64,000 bases of DNA from Girardinichthys multiradiatus (taxonomy: Eukaryota; Chordata; Actinopteri; Cyprinodontiformes; Goodeidae). A program made the translations under genes and the position numbers. The DNA is taken from NCBI RefSeq assembly GCF_021462225.1, contig NC_061816.1, positions 7,506,119 to 7,570,118 of the forward strand, read 5' to 3'. Of the stretch, positions 48,172 through 58,300 are shown piece after piece (positions within the stretch are counted from its first letter, which is position 1; each line of letters starts with the position of its first letter). Under the pieces are notes generated by a model that worked only from the letters and a program-made list of their open reading frames with translations, searched no databases and was not told the DNA's origin.

Positions 48172-48245
48172 AGGCACTGCTGGGATTTGAACCCAGGATC
48201 TCCTGTTTACAAGACAGGCACTTTGACCAACTAAGCCACAGCACC
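48172..48245 (-). tRNA. tRNA-Thr (anticodon TGT)
   Basis: 74 nt, loop CTTGTAA, intact T stem (CTGGG/CCCAG), acceptor GGTGCTG/CAGTGCC. The better of the two TGT copies. Confidence 0.86.
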
Positions 48246-48484
48246 TACCCTCCACTTAAGTGGTAGCTCTCCAACAATCGAGGAGACATCCCGAAGTAGT
48301 CTACTACTACAGGAATTAAACAGTGCCAGTGGTAATAGTTCTTCTAACATCCACGAGGCACTACTGTTTGTGGAACGTGGGATTTTCTATTTACAGAACT
48401 GGTGGTATGACCTCGTAACCTATCAGCCATTTAATCACATTTAAAAAGCCCTTGGACATACATTAATCAAGCTATGTAACTGAA

Positions 48485-48525
48485 AGGCACTGCTTGGATT
48501 TGAACGCAGGATCTCTTGTTTACTA
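48485..48525 (-). pseudogene. tRNA-Thr 3'-half
   Basis: Same truncation; the B box is changed (tttgaacgc on the plus strand). Confidence 0.7.
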
Positions 48526-48825
48526 ACATCCATGAGGCACTACTGTATGTGGAAACAAGCAATTTTGATTTACAAGTCTGGTATTTTACCCTCGTGAGAT
48601 ACGTGTCCTACTATACCTACTAAGTTTTTGTAGGACACTGCCTTGTGATGTTCTTTTTAAAAGCATACAACATTGACAAGTTCAAGTGCAAAGCCAAACC
48701 AGAACAAAGTTTCTTGTAGTTGTGTTAACATTTAAAATCAACTTGCTTAAGAGGCATGACCAATCAGCCATTTGATCACTTTTTAAATGCTGTTTCAACA
48801 ACATTAATCAAGCTGTGTAACTGAA

Positions 48826-48890
48826 AGGCACTGCTCGGATTTGAACCCAGAATCTCCTGTTTACTAGACAGGTACTTTGACCAACTAAGC
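48826..48890 (-). pseudogene. tRNA-Thr lacking its 5' acceptor strand
   Basis: Loop CTAGTAA and T arm are present, but the sequence leaves the repeat within the D arm ('ccaactaagc' then unrelated DNA). It marks the right edge of the array. Confidence 0.75.
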
Positions 48891-49180
48891 ACTGTTGCAG
48901 AAAGAAGGTTCTGGGTTCCTCCCACAGTCCAGAGGAACAGTCCAGATATTTCATACTTTTCTTGATTTTAGTAACTGTCTGTGGATCATTCACATGTTTC
49001 TGATAATAATCTTTTTTAACTTTGACAAACTAAAACGTTTAATGTCGGATTCTTGAGTTTTTAGGTTATTAATTAAAGAATGTCACTAAAAACAACGTAA
49101 AATATACATCGGTATAAGGTCCATGTTTAACAAGCGAAAACATAAACCAAAACCACAGTATTTTTAATTTTCATACTCAC
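48891..49180. other. Array flank, nothing recognised
   Basis: Unique-looking DNA between the tRNA array and the signal-peptide exon, presumably the start of that gene's first intron. Confidence 0.35.
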
Positions 49181-49241
49181 CACCTTTGACTTCCGTAATA
49201 ATGAGGACGACCAGAACAACCAGAGTCCGGAAAACAAACAT
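49181..49241 (-). CDS. Signal-peptide first exon of an unidentified gene
   Basis: A minus-strand ATG at 49241 opens 20 codons (MFVFRTLVVLVVLIITEVKG) and one base, ending at the donor G|GTGAGT. The stretch from Leu-7 to Ile-15 is strongly hydrophobic, so it is a typical signal peptide. Phase 1 is the rule for leader exons of immunoglobulin-superfamily and similar receptors. The following exons should lie below 49181, but the tRNA array starts 290 bases on and no matching extracellular exon was recognised before the NLR pseudogene. The gene is either orphaned or has a long array-filled intron. Confidence 0.5.
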
Positions 49242-49469
49242 GATCGGTAACATGAAATTAATGTCGACTAAAAGACAACTTGGAATAATAAAACTAGTGC
49301 AGAGCGTCAGCAGCAGATGTAGTGAGTGTGAACTTGTTTAGGGAGAGAAATAATGACGTTAAAAACAAATGAAGATCGAGTCGAAATGAACATGGATGAT
49401 CCTCTGCCTTCAAGTGACGTACGTCCTGCCGCTGAACACTTGTGGGTTTCTGGACATGTTTAATCAAAA

Positions 49470-49640
49470 TGATAAAAATTATACAAGTGAATCTCAAATT
49501 AGAATATCATTAATATTTCTAAAGGTAAAACAAGATTCATTACACACAGTTTCAAGCGTTTTTATCTGTTAAGTTCGATGATGAAGGGGTATAATAAAAG
49601 TCCTAAATTCAGTGTCTTGGAAAATAACAATATTAAACAA
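49470..49640 (+). mobile_element. Tc1-type terminal-repeat remnant
   Basis: 'tacaagtgaatctcaaatta' followed by 'agattcattacacacagttt' and 'caagcg' matches the layout of fish Tc1 terminal repeats with words like those at 39064, but diverged. No transposase. Confidence 0.5.
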
Positions 49641-50689
49641 TTTCCTGTAATGAAAAGATGTAATAAAAAAAACAAAAATGTATGTCCATTTACTTACCCG
49701 TTTTGTTGGGCCTACCCATTAGACCATGCATGCCACAACCTGTTCCAATTTAATTAAATTTAATTTAATTCAGTTTTGTTTATATGGAGCCACTTCACAA
49801 AGTCAATTTAATCAAATTCAACAGATTTCAAGTCTGGTAGTTACATTCCAATTAATCCTAACTATCAAACCATCAGATTTAGTTTATTATTCAAATTCCT
49901 TAAAAAAAAAAAAATGATGTCTGTAGAAACTCAGCAGATTGCATAGAGTCAGTGACTTGCAGCATTCAGTCCTTCCTGGATGAACATGTAGAGACACTGA
50001 GCAGTTTCTACATGCTTTTATGTGGCTTCTCTTGAAGTACTGAGTCCAGCCACAGTTGAAGCCTCATAAATCTCCCACAAACTCTTGGATGGGCTCTTCT
50101 TCACAATCCTCCCAAGGCCTTTATGGCTTTCTCTCATGGTAATTTTCCCTTCCACTAAACTTTCCATCGATATGCTTGGATACAGCCAACCTATCATGAT
50201 TTTCTGACTTTTTGCTGGGCTACTGTCACTCCAGCAATCACCCTTATGATCGTCAGTGGCTATAACACATTTTGTTTTTATTAAAATCTGTTTTTCAATG
50301 ATATTGTGTCTTTGTTGCTTTTACAATTCAAATACAACCCCAAAGATTAAGAGCGAGAAAACCAGTCCTCTCCATTTTACAGATAACTGCTCAGTGCCTT
50401 AAAAGTTGAAATTAAAACCTGCGACAATGTAGCATTGCTTGAAGTTCAGGGATTGCGCCATCGGGGGGCGCTGTTGTCCCTGTACACATTAAATTGCCTT
50501 CAAAGCAGCACAGAGAACAAGCTGGACTGGTCTAATACCAGTTTGGTCTGCAGACAGCGATGAGAAAATGTGACAAATGACATAAATGCATTTAATTAGA
50601 GCTTGTCAACAGCGCCCTCTGGTGTCACAATATGAGATGACCACAGAATCTAGTTTAACACCTGCTAGAAAACCAACCAGAAACATTCA
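49641..50689. other. No gene recognised
   Basis: AT-rich; includes an AATTTAATTTAATT patch (49750-49772). Confidence 0.35.
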
Positions 50690-51700
50690 TGTATTTAATG
50701 TTGATTTTAGGTGATAGACCAACACAAAATGGTGCATAACTGTGAAATGGAACAAAAATGCTAAATGGTTTTTAAAATCTTTCACAAATAAAAATCTGAA
50801 ATGTCTGAATTCCCTTCTGAACCAGAACTTTGTAGCACCAGCTCTCTGCAGTTACAGCTGTAAATCCTTTAGGATGCGTCTACCAGGTTTGTACATCCAG
50901 AGACTTTTTGCACATTTTGTTGGAAAATAGCTGGAGCTCAGTGAGATTGGAAGGAGAACACCTGTAAACATAAGTTTTGCCACATATTAGCAATAAAATA
51001 GGTAGCTTTTTATAATAGGGATAGACTTTGACTAGGACATTATAACAGGTTTTCATCCTGTATTTAGCTCGATCCATTTTCTCATGAACTCTGACAACTT
51101 CAGTGTTTTTGCAGCATGATGCTGCCACCACCGTGTTCTACCATGAGGAAGGAGTCCTCAGTGAAGTCTGAAATTGTGTCAAATAATTTCTCTTCTTTCC
51201 TAAACTCAACTAGTCACGGGTCCAACAGAGGATGCTGGACAACTTCATTTTGTCCTATTATCTGGTTCTGTAGACTTTAGTAGATAAACTTTAGCTTGAA
51301 AACCTTAATATTTTACATTCTTCATATTAACCTGCAAATGTAGATAAATAAAATATGCATATCACAAGTATCTCTGTGGTTTCCAAACACACAAACACAC
51401 AAACACACAAACAAAAGCAAACCACACAACATAACACACAGGATTTTGCATGTAGGGATCAACGTTTAACTTTGGTCTTATCTGAGCATCTTCTTCCCTT
51501 CTTCCACATGATTGCTGTGTTCGCTGCGTGGCTCTGTGCACTCTGCAAAACTTGCCTCTCATCCAAAAAGATCTGATTTGTGGAGTCCACGACTAATAGC
51601 TGTAATAGATGAACTGTGAAGAGAGTTGTACTGGATTTTATTTAATGGTGTCAGAGTAAGAGGGACTGAATACAAACAGTATTCATGAAAGACTTTTCAT
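50690..51700 (-). mobile_element. Old Tc1-like element
   Basis: Starts with 'tgatagaccaacacaaaatg'. It contains the reverse-strand Tc1 box 'gcatgatgctgccaccaccg' (51114-51133), then 'ctgtgcactctgcaaaactt', and ends near 'gggactgaatacaaacagta' (51661-51680). This order matches a common fish family. Frames are destroyed. Confidence 0.6.
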
Positions 51701-51726
51701 ATTCTTAACTGTAAAAATGTCCAAAA

Positions 51727-51727
51727 T

Positions 51728-51821
<94 letters not shown>

Positions 51822-51855
51822 GCTACTACTACTGCTACTACTACTGCTACTACTG

Positions 51856-51914
<59 letters not shown>
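51727..51914. repeat. (TAC)n trinucleotide microsatellite
   Basis: About 188 bases of TAC with four TGC interruptions near 51820-51858. The poly-Ser and poly-Thr frames are repeat translations. Confidence 0.98.
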
Positions 51915-52329
51915 GTGTCGATCCATTACATAAAATCCTAATAAAATGCATTAAGTTTGTAGTTGTGAGGGGACAAAAACCCAACTCGATATCCCTGTGA
52001 ATAATTCTGATGCCTGGTACATGGACTCCCATAGTTGGTTTGTTAGTTTCCTGTGGTCCAGTTCATCACGCCATCATTGTTCATGTTGATTATGCAGATA
52101 ATCTCCACCTCCTGGAATGAGAAAACGTCTTCTCTGAGGCAGATGTCGTCAAATATTGACTAAAGCAGAAACAAACATGTTAGGTTTTTCTTATTACAGC
52201 AACATCTGGTGTAAAAAGCTCTTAACTGCAGCTTGGTTTTTCTTTTATGTAGTTTTCTGGACATATAAAACTTTCTTTATATTAAAATATCAAAAGCCTG
52301 CATCAAATGCTTCTGAACAACCTGTAACA
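51915..52329. other. No gene recognised
   Basis: No exon with a convincing frame was identified. Confidence 0.3.
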
Positions 52330-53060
52330 CCTCATTTACAGTCCCAGTCCCAGAAAATTCAAAGGCCAGAACCACTGCAGACCAACAACAAGACAAAGGC
52401 CCATCTCACATTTACTAAAAGACATCTAGATGATACCAGAAACTTTGAGAAAAACCTTCTGTGGACTGGTGAGACAAAGGTTGACCTTTTAGGAAGGTGT
52501 TTGTCACGTTACCTTTGACCTACATCTAACACAGCATTTCAGAGACAAACCATCACATTGACAGTCAAACACGGTGGTGGTAGTGAGATGTTCTGGAGCT
52601 GGTTTGCTGCTTCAGCATCTGGATGATTTTCCATAATTCACTGAACCATGACCTCTGCTCTCTAACAGAAAACCCTAAAGGTGAATGTCCGGCCATCAGC
52701 TTGTCACCTTAAGCCCAAGCTCATGGTTCTGCTGCAGGATGATGATTTAAACCATGAAGCCCAGCACTAAATGACTCAAAAAACTAAATAAAGATTTTAG
52801 AGTGGCCTAGTCAAAGTCTAGACCAAAATCCAACATTTGGATGCTGTGTAATGACCTTAAACAGGTTGTTGGCTGAAAACCCTCCAATGTGTTTGAATTA
52901 AGACAAGTCTGTCCTCCACAGGGAGGCTACAGAGTTATCATCAAAAGTTATATTCTTGGTGTCAGATGTTGCTGCCAAGGCTGGAATAACCAGTTATTAT
53001 GTTGAGGGGGTAATTATTTTTTTAACTCTCTGGTAGCAAAACGTCACCACATGATGCTGC
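52330..53060 (+). pseudogene. Decayed Tc1-like transposase
   Basis: NFEKNLLWTGETKVDLLGRC corresponds to the first catalytic box, but the aspartate is glycine (WTGETK). The glycine box 'tcaaacacggtggtggtag' follows at 52565-52583, then several frame changes, and 'tggcctagtcaaagtctaga' (52802) near the third catalytic box. An inverted 'ctgccaccaccgtgcttgac' occurs at 53057-53076, so two copies may lie head to head. Confidence 0.7.
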
Positions 53061-53640
53061 CACCACCGTGCTTGACAGTTGATCCAGAGTTCTTAGGTTT
53101 TAAATCCTCACATCACCTTTCTCCAGAAGGTATTTGGTAAATGTCAGCTGATCAGTTATTTCTTGGTCCTTACCATCGTAGTCTACAGCATTGTAAAGGT
53201 GGCTTCACTGTGTACAGTGACACTGGTTTCCAAGCGTTTCCAGTTAATTGCAGGCTGGAGCCTACTGGACATCTTTACCAATTCTCCTTCATCTAAGGAG
53301 GGCAATCTGGGATCGTTGTGCCTGTTGAACAAGATGGTGGCTCTAATGTTTCAGGAGACAACCTGTCAACCTGAGCTGTCCAGTCTGCTGCATTGCTATT
53401 TTATCTCAAAGCTTTTCACTCGTTACTTATTTAAAAGTCACAAGATTTTCATTTTTATTAATTTTAAGAATCCTTAGTCTTGGCTTAAAACTGAACCAAG
53501 AAGCTCAACCTGATGCCGGTCTTGTTGATCCCTTTTAGGTCTTTTAGTCTTGGACATTAGAAATCACCTAATAACCCTGACCTTGACTGCCACCAAGGTG
53601 GACGGCTCCCTCCAGATTGATGTCTACCTCAAGCAGAGGA
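53061..53640. other. Tc1 debris and undefined DNA
   Basis: Starts with a reverse-strand Tc1 glycine box. The 104-codon frame at 53163-53477 shows no domain I recognise. Confidence 0.3.
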
Positions 53641-54060
53641 GTTCAGGTCCTGCTCATAAGTGATGGTAGGATGAAGCAGGAGGGGAACAGATGGATCTGG
53701 GCTTCTTCTGCAGTATTGAGGATGCTTCTTCATATCGTCATGATGAAGAAAGTGGAGTAGTTTCAACTCTAACTGGTGGTCATGACTCATGACTGAAGAA
53801 ACAAGATCCTGGATCTTTTCTCCAGTTTCCTCCTTTAAGCTGGACTTGGAGATAAGGAGATAGGATTGAAGCAGAGCTGCATCTGATTAGGATGCCTCCC
53901 TTTGATAGCTTTCCAGGTACATTCTCTGGAAGTGGACCCTGGGGCAGACCTAGAACCTGCTGGAAGGACTGAAACCTGAGGTCATCCATACTGAGCTGGA
54001 GAGTGTTGATGTGGAGAGGGACGGCTGTCCTGTACTGTGGTTGATCCACCAACCTTAATA
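53641..54060 (+). mobile_element. Possible old RTE/Rex3-like LINE fragment
   Basis: 'ctgattaggatgcctccctt', 'ggggcagacctagaacctgc' and 'tggaaggactgaaacctgag' echo the region near the 3' end of Rex3-type elements. Highly diverged, so the call is tentative. Confidence 0.4.
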
Positions 54061-54148
54061 ACTGAACATTAAAATTCAGCATTCAGAATCAAAATGTTAG
54101 ATAATCATTATCTGGAAAGTAAAACTATACAAGTTTGTAGTAAATAAC
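54061..54148. other. Region downstream of the minus-strand polyadenylation signal
   Basis: The cleavage site of the gene to the right is expected at about 54125-54135. Confidence 0.4.
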
Positions 54149-54154
54149 TTTATT
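54149..54154 (-). terminator. Polyadenylation signal AATAAA for the phase-1 exon gene
   Basis: An AATAAA hexamer on the minus strand, about 1.15 kb beyond the stop codon at 55301. No stronger candidate was chosen between them, so its use is inferred. Confidence 0.4.
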
Positions 54155-55300
54155 TACACAAAGTACAAAGTCAGGTTGAAGTTCTGCAGGAACATATCGG
54201 ATTTTGGTCCATTTTAAACACTTTACCACATAACTCTGAACATTTTTTTCTTTATCTTTAAATTAATTTCAAAACAATCTGTAGAGTAAGAAAATAATTA
54301 CAAACATTTTCTCATTCAGCCCCTTTATTGCTCATTTTAGCACATTTTTCATGTCAAAAACAGACTTTAGTGTTGTAACAAGTGGAGTCTGCTGCCCCCT
54401 AGTGGAAATACAGTGAATTCAGCTGCCACGTGTGTAGTAACAACATGCTGATCAAAAACACTCATTAATACGTTTAAAGGATTCATGATCAAAGCTCAAA
54501 TGATTGTTTCTTTTAATAAATATAAAAACCTTTATCTGTCCTCCAAAGCATGTGTGCCTTCCTCTTTAGTGGGTATCTATTGGTCCTCAGTGAGAAGAAG
54601 GTGCAGCTGAAGTCAAAGGGCATAAAATGCACATTCTGCAGGAATTCAAATGTTTCTCAGATCATTTGGCAACATTAAAGGTTGAATTCTTCAGAGATAA
54701 AAAACTAAATATTTCCCTAAAATTCATCTATATTACATTAGGATACAGAAACTGAAACTGGCCAATATTCTGATTTCTCATTAATATCCAATTTAAAAAC
54801 TGACTAACACTGAGCTCAGGGCGTCTTGACATGAAAATGAGCAATAAATATACTTTAAAGACACAAGAACAAACATATTTACAACAAACAGATATACTAT
54901 CCTAAAACACTGTGCAAAATATCTGCATAATGATCATCTTGCTTTGTGTTTTTTGTTTTTTGCACCACAAACGCTGATTGATAAATAGCATTTATCCAGA
55001 AACAGATACCAACTTAAAAACTCCTCAAATATATTGCTGTTGTGTTTAAATTAAGTTTAAAAGTTTATTTTAGGCAGACTTTGTTCCCTTAACGTTCCAG
55101 ATCCAGTTCATCATGTTTCACCTCCTTCCTCAACATCCTGCTGAGACAGACACACGTGTCCATATTCAAGACTGTTCCTGCTTTGCACCGTTTGAAATGT
55201 CAGCTCATTTAATAAGTTAAATGGTTAAACAGCTTCTAGGTTCTTCACGTCTTCCCAGAGAGGACCAGCTCACAGCAGTTACAAACATGGAGGATGCGTT
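54155..55300 (-). other. Probable 3' UTR of the phase-1 exon gene
   Basis: AT-rich, with no repeat recognised, and follows the terminal coding exon directly. Extent inferred from the AATAAA at 54149. Confidence 0.4.
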
Positions 55301-55371
55301 TCAGCTTTGGTCTTCGTCTTTAGTGTGTCGGTCAGGTGTTTCTTCATCACTAGACTTCTGTGATGAAATCT
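55301..55371 (-). CDS. Terminal coding exon
   Basis: Acceptor TCATTTCAG, then [22 protein letters not shown] and a TGA at 55303-55301. It begins with the same ISS words as exons 56646-56578 and 58072-57998. Confidence 0.65.
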
Positions 55372-58300
55372 CTGAAATGACAATAATAATCAGTACAGAT
55401 ACATGAGAGAAACACTGTACTTCCAAGCTGACAGACTTTCCTATAATCCTTTAAGGAGGAAATATAATCATAGATTAGAGCCATAAAAAGAAAAACCTTT
55501 AAAACTGCTCTCAGTCTGCAGCCGGAGGTTTGAATAAATTCTGATTAATCGACCAGAACTGCGCTCCAGTGAATTGGCAGAATTCAAAATAATACCAAGG
55601 TTTCTGAGGTTTGGTTGGACAGAAGACAATACACCAAGATGCTGCTTGATCTCAGTTAAAAAAAGATCTGAAGAGGTTTTACTCACCAGCTACATCACGG
55701 TTCTCTGGGATTTCCACAGCTACTGATTCCTTAGCTGGTTCTGCTTGGTCCAGGTTCTCTGTTTTCACTCCTGAATTCTGGACCTCATCTATCAAAAGAA
55801 CCACAACACTGTCAGTCTGCATTTCCTCTATTCAAAATATGGAGTTTTTTTTCACAAACAAAACAAACTGTTTTGTTGCAGAGTTGAAGTGCGGCTCAAA
55901 AAATGTAAATATTATGAAAATGTTCTAGATTGTTTTGTAACTAGAAACATTAGAGTGTTTTTTTACACAGAAAATGAAACTCATCTCGTCTATAAATTAA
56001 TTACATACAGAGTGAAATATTTCAAGCCTTTATTTGTTGTCATTTTGACGATAATAACTAACCCACAATTAAACCCAAACTTCTGTCTCTCAGAAAATTA
56101 GAATATTGTGAAAAAATTAAATACTGGAAACTCATGAAGTTTCCACAGCCAGTGATGGTTCAGGGTACCATGTCATCTGCTGGTTCTGGTCCACTTTCTG
56201 AAGTCCACAGTCAATGCAACCATCTGCTAGGACATTTTAGAGCACTTCATGCTTTCTTCTGCTGACAAGCTTTATGGAGAAGCTGATTTTATCTTTCAGC
56301 AGGACTTGGTACCGACCCACACTGCCAAAGGTACCAAGAGCTGGTCCAATGACCATGGTGGTATTGTACATGGTACTTGATACAAACCCTCTTACCATTT
56401 TGACTGCTGGTTCCTGGGTTCACATTAGGCAGGTTCTGATTGGATCCTTCATTGGACCATGAAACGTTCGCTGAAATGAAAGCTTTAGCTTTATATCTTT
56501 TTATCTTTAACACCGTGATTATTCCTGCATTAGAAGCTATGTGATTTTAATACAGTAACTAAAACAAATCTCCTCACCAGGTTCACGATGCACATCAGCA
56601 GAAACTGCAGGCTGGTCACAGTTTGGGTTCTTTTCAGATGAAATCTCTGTTAAAATGATCAGAAAACTTCAATTATTTTCTCAGAGTTGATGAAACATAT
56701 CAGTGTCTAGTTCGCTAGGACGCTGCCCCAGTTCATCTAGGAAGTAGTACGATAATATCTGATGAGTAACTGATCAAATATAGATGATAAAAAGGGGACC
56801 TGAGCAGTTTTACAGATGTTTTACTCCAGGTTTGTTTAGGCGACTCTAACAAATGTACCATTTGACCTTTCTCACTTACCAGACTGAGAATTTAATTATA
56901 TGTCATTGGTATATCACCATGGCTATTTATTTAACCTGAATAAAACTATTTTTGGCTCATTTTGATAATTCAAATTGGACAGATGCCCAGGGCAGCATTG
57001 GCAAATGGAGGAGGCGCACAAGTACTAGATAGAAAGAAAACTGACTTATCTGTAAGCTGCGCTCTGAACATATTTTCTATTGCTTTCATGCATAAATGGG
57101 GAGAAGGCGCCTACATGTGTTAAATATGTAGGCGCCATCCTCCCCGGTTGCTCCTGAGAATAGGGAGACATTAGCTGTTTATGAAGGACTGGACTACATT
57201 TATCCCCTATTTTTTATGCTAATCTCTGGCTGCTAACTCACTTTGTTTTTAGTACCACAGGGATGGAAGCAACATCTTTGTGAAGAGCAGAATCTCAGCT
57301 TTCTTGTGACAAGCCCATATAATTACTTGTGCTTTGAATTGTGTTTAGTTTGGGTGGCAAAGCTTGGTGGAGGCTCTTAGCTGAGTTTCTCCACGTCATT
57401 TTGGTGTGCTAGGTGTCTGGGTTGGTGATTCTTAGCGTTAGCATAGACCGTCTGTACTGCTAACATCTCATGCAACCCCCTGAACAGCAAGGTGTTATAT
57501 TAAAGTGGATAAATTGACTTTTTTCCACATGGTTCTGGGTTTACTGCCTAAATAAAGTCATTAACAAAAACAAATATCTGGAAAACCCACCAGATCCTTC
57601 ACTGGTCTTCTGGGCTTCCTCAGTTTTGATGTCCTGGTCTGATTCTCCTTGGTTCTCACCGAATGGTCCCTGTTCTGAATTCTGATCCTGGTCTATCAAA
57701 ACAACCACTGCATTGTAGGCTTTCACTTTACTTCACTCTGAATTTGCTGGGATTTTAACAAAACAACAGAAAATGTCCACTTACCAGCTGTCTTCATGGC
57801 TTCACTGGGAAACACATCACATTCTGTCAAGAAACACACACTGAGTTTGGACACACTAGACATTTGATTTTAGTAATAATAAAACCACATAATGTTGATG
57901 AAAGCTTTAGCTTGATATGTTTTTAGCATTAACAGTGATTATTCATGCATTAGAAGCTATGTGATTTTAATAGAGTAACTAAAACAAATCTCCTCATCAG
58001 GTTCAGGAGGCACATCAGCAGAAACTACAGACTGGTCACAGTTTGGGTCCTTTGGCATTTCTGATGAAATCTCTGTTTCAATGATCAGAAAACTTCAGTT
58101 ATTTGCTCAGCATTGATGAAACATATCAGTATCTAGATTCAGTTAGATTACACAATCTAACAAGCCAGGAGCTTGTTGTTCAAGTCGTTTCTGGGAAGAA
58201 AATGTCTCCATGGAGAAGTGCTCCACCAGTCAGAAGTTAAAAAAAGGAGTGTTGAAAAGCAGGTGAACGCAGGTGGCGAAGGACTGGACTTCAGGTTCAC

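Larger units (their letters stand above)
43851..48890 (-). repeat. Tandem array of tRNA-Thr-bearing repeat units
   Basis: Fifteen tRNA-Thr-like pieces spaced about 304-367 bp apart (two gaps of 500 and 532 bp), each embedded in common flanking words such as 'cattaatcaagcagtgtaac' and 'ccatttaaccggtagttctc'. Full-length and 3'-half pieces partly alternate. All lie on the minus strand. Full copies keep an A box (TGGCTTAGTTGG) and a B box (GGTTCAAATCC). No T-run of four or more directly follows the 3' ends. In the many copies with 'tttaaaaag' on the plus strand, the first TTTTT lies about 40 bases downstream. Confidence 0.9.

Noticed and set aside
43851..48890. CRISPR-like or satellite array
   Set aside because: Units are 300-500 bp, contain recognisable tRNA-Thr cloverleaf elements with A and B boxes, and lie in vertebrate DNA.
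51705..51941. Poly-Ser and poly-Thr frames
   Set aside because: Products of the TAC microsatellite on either strand.
53163..53477. 104-codon frame near Tc1 debris
   Set aside because: No motif, no splice support, and the flanks are transposon remnants.
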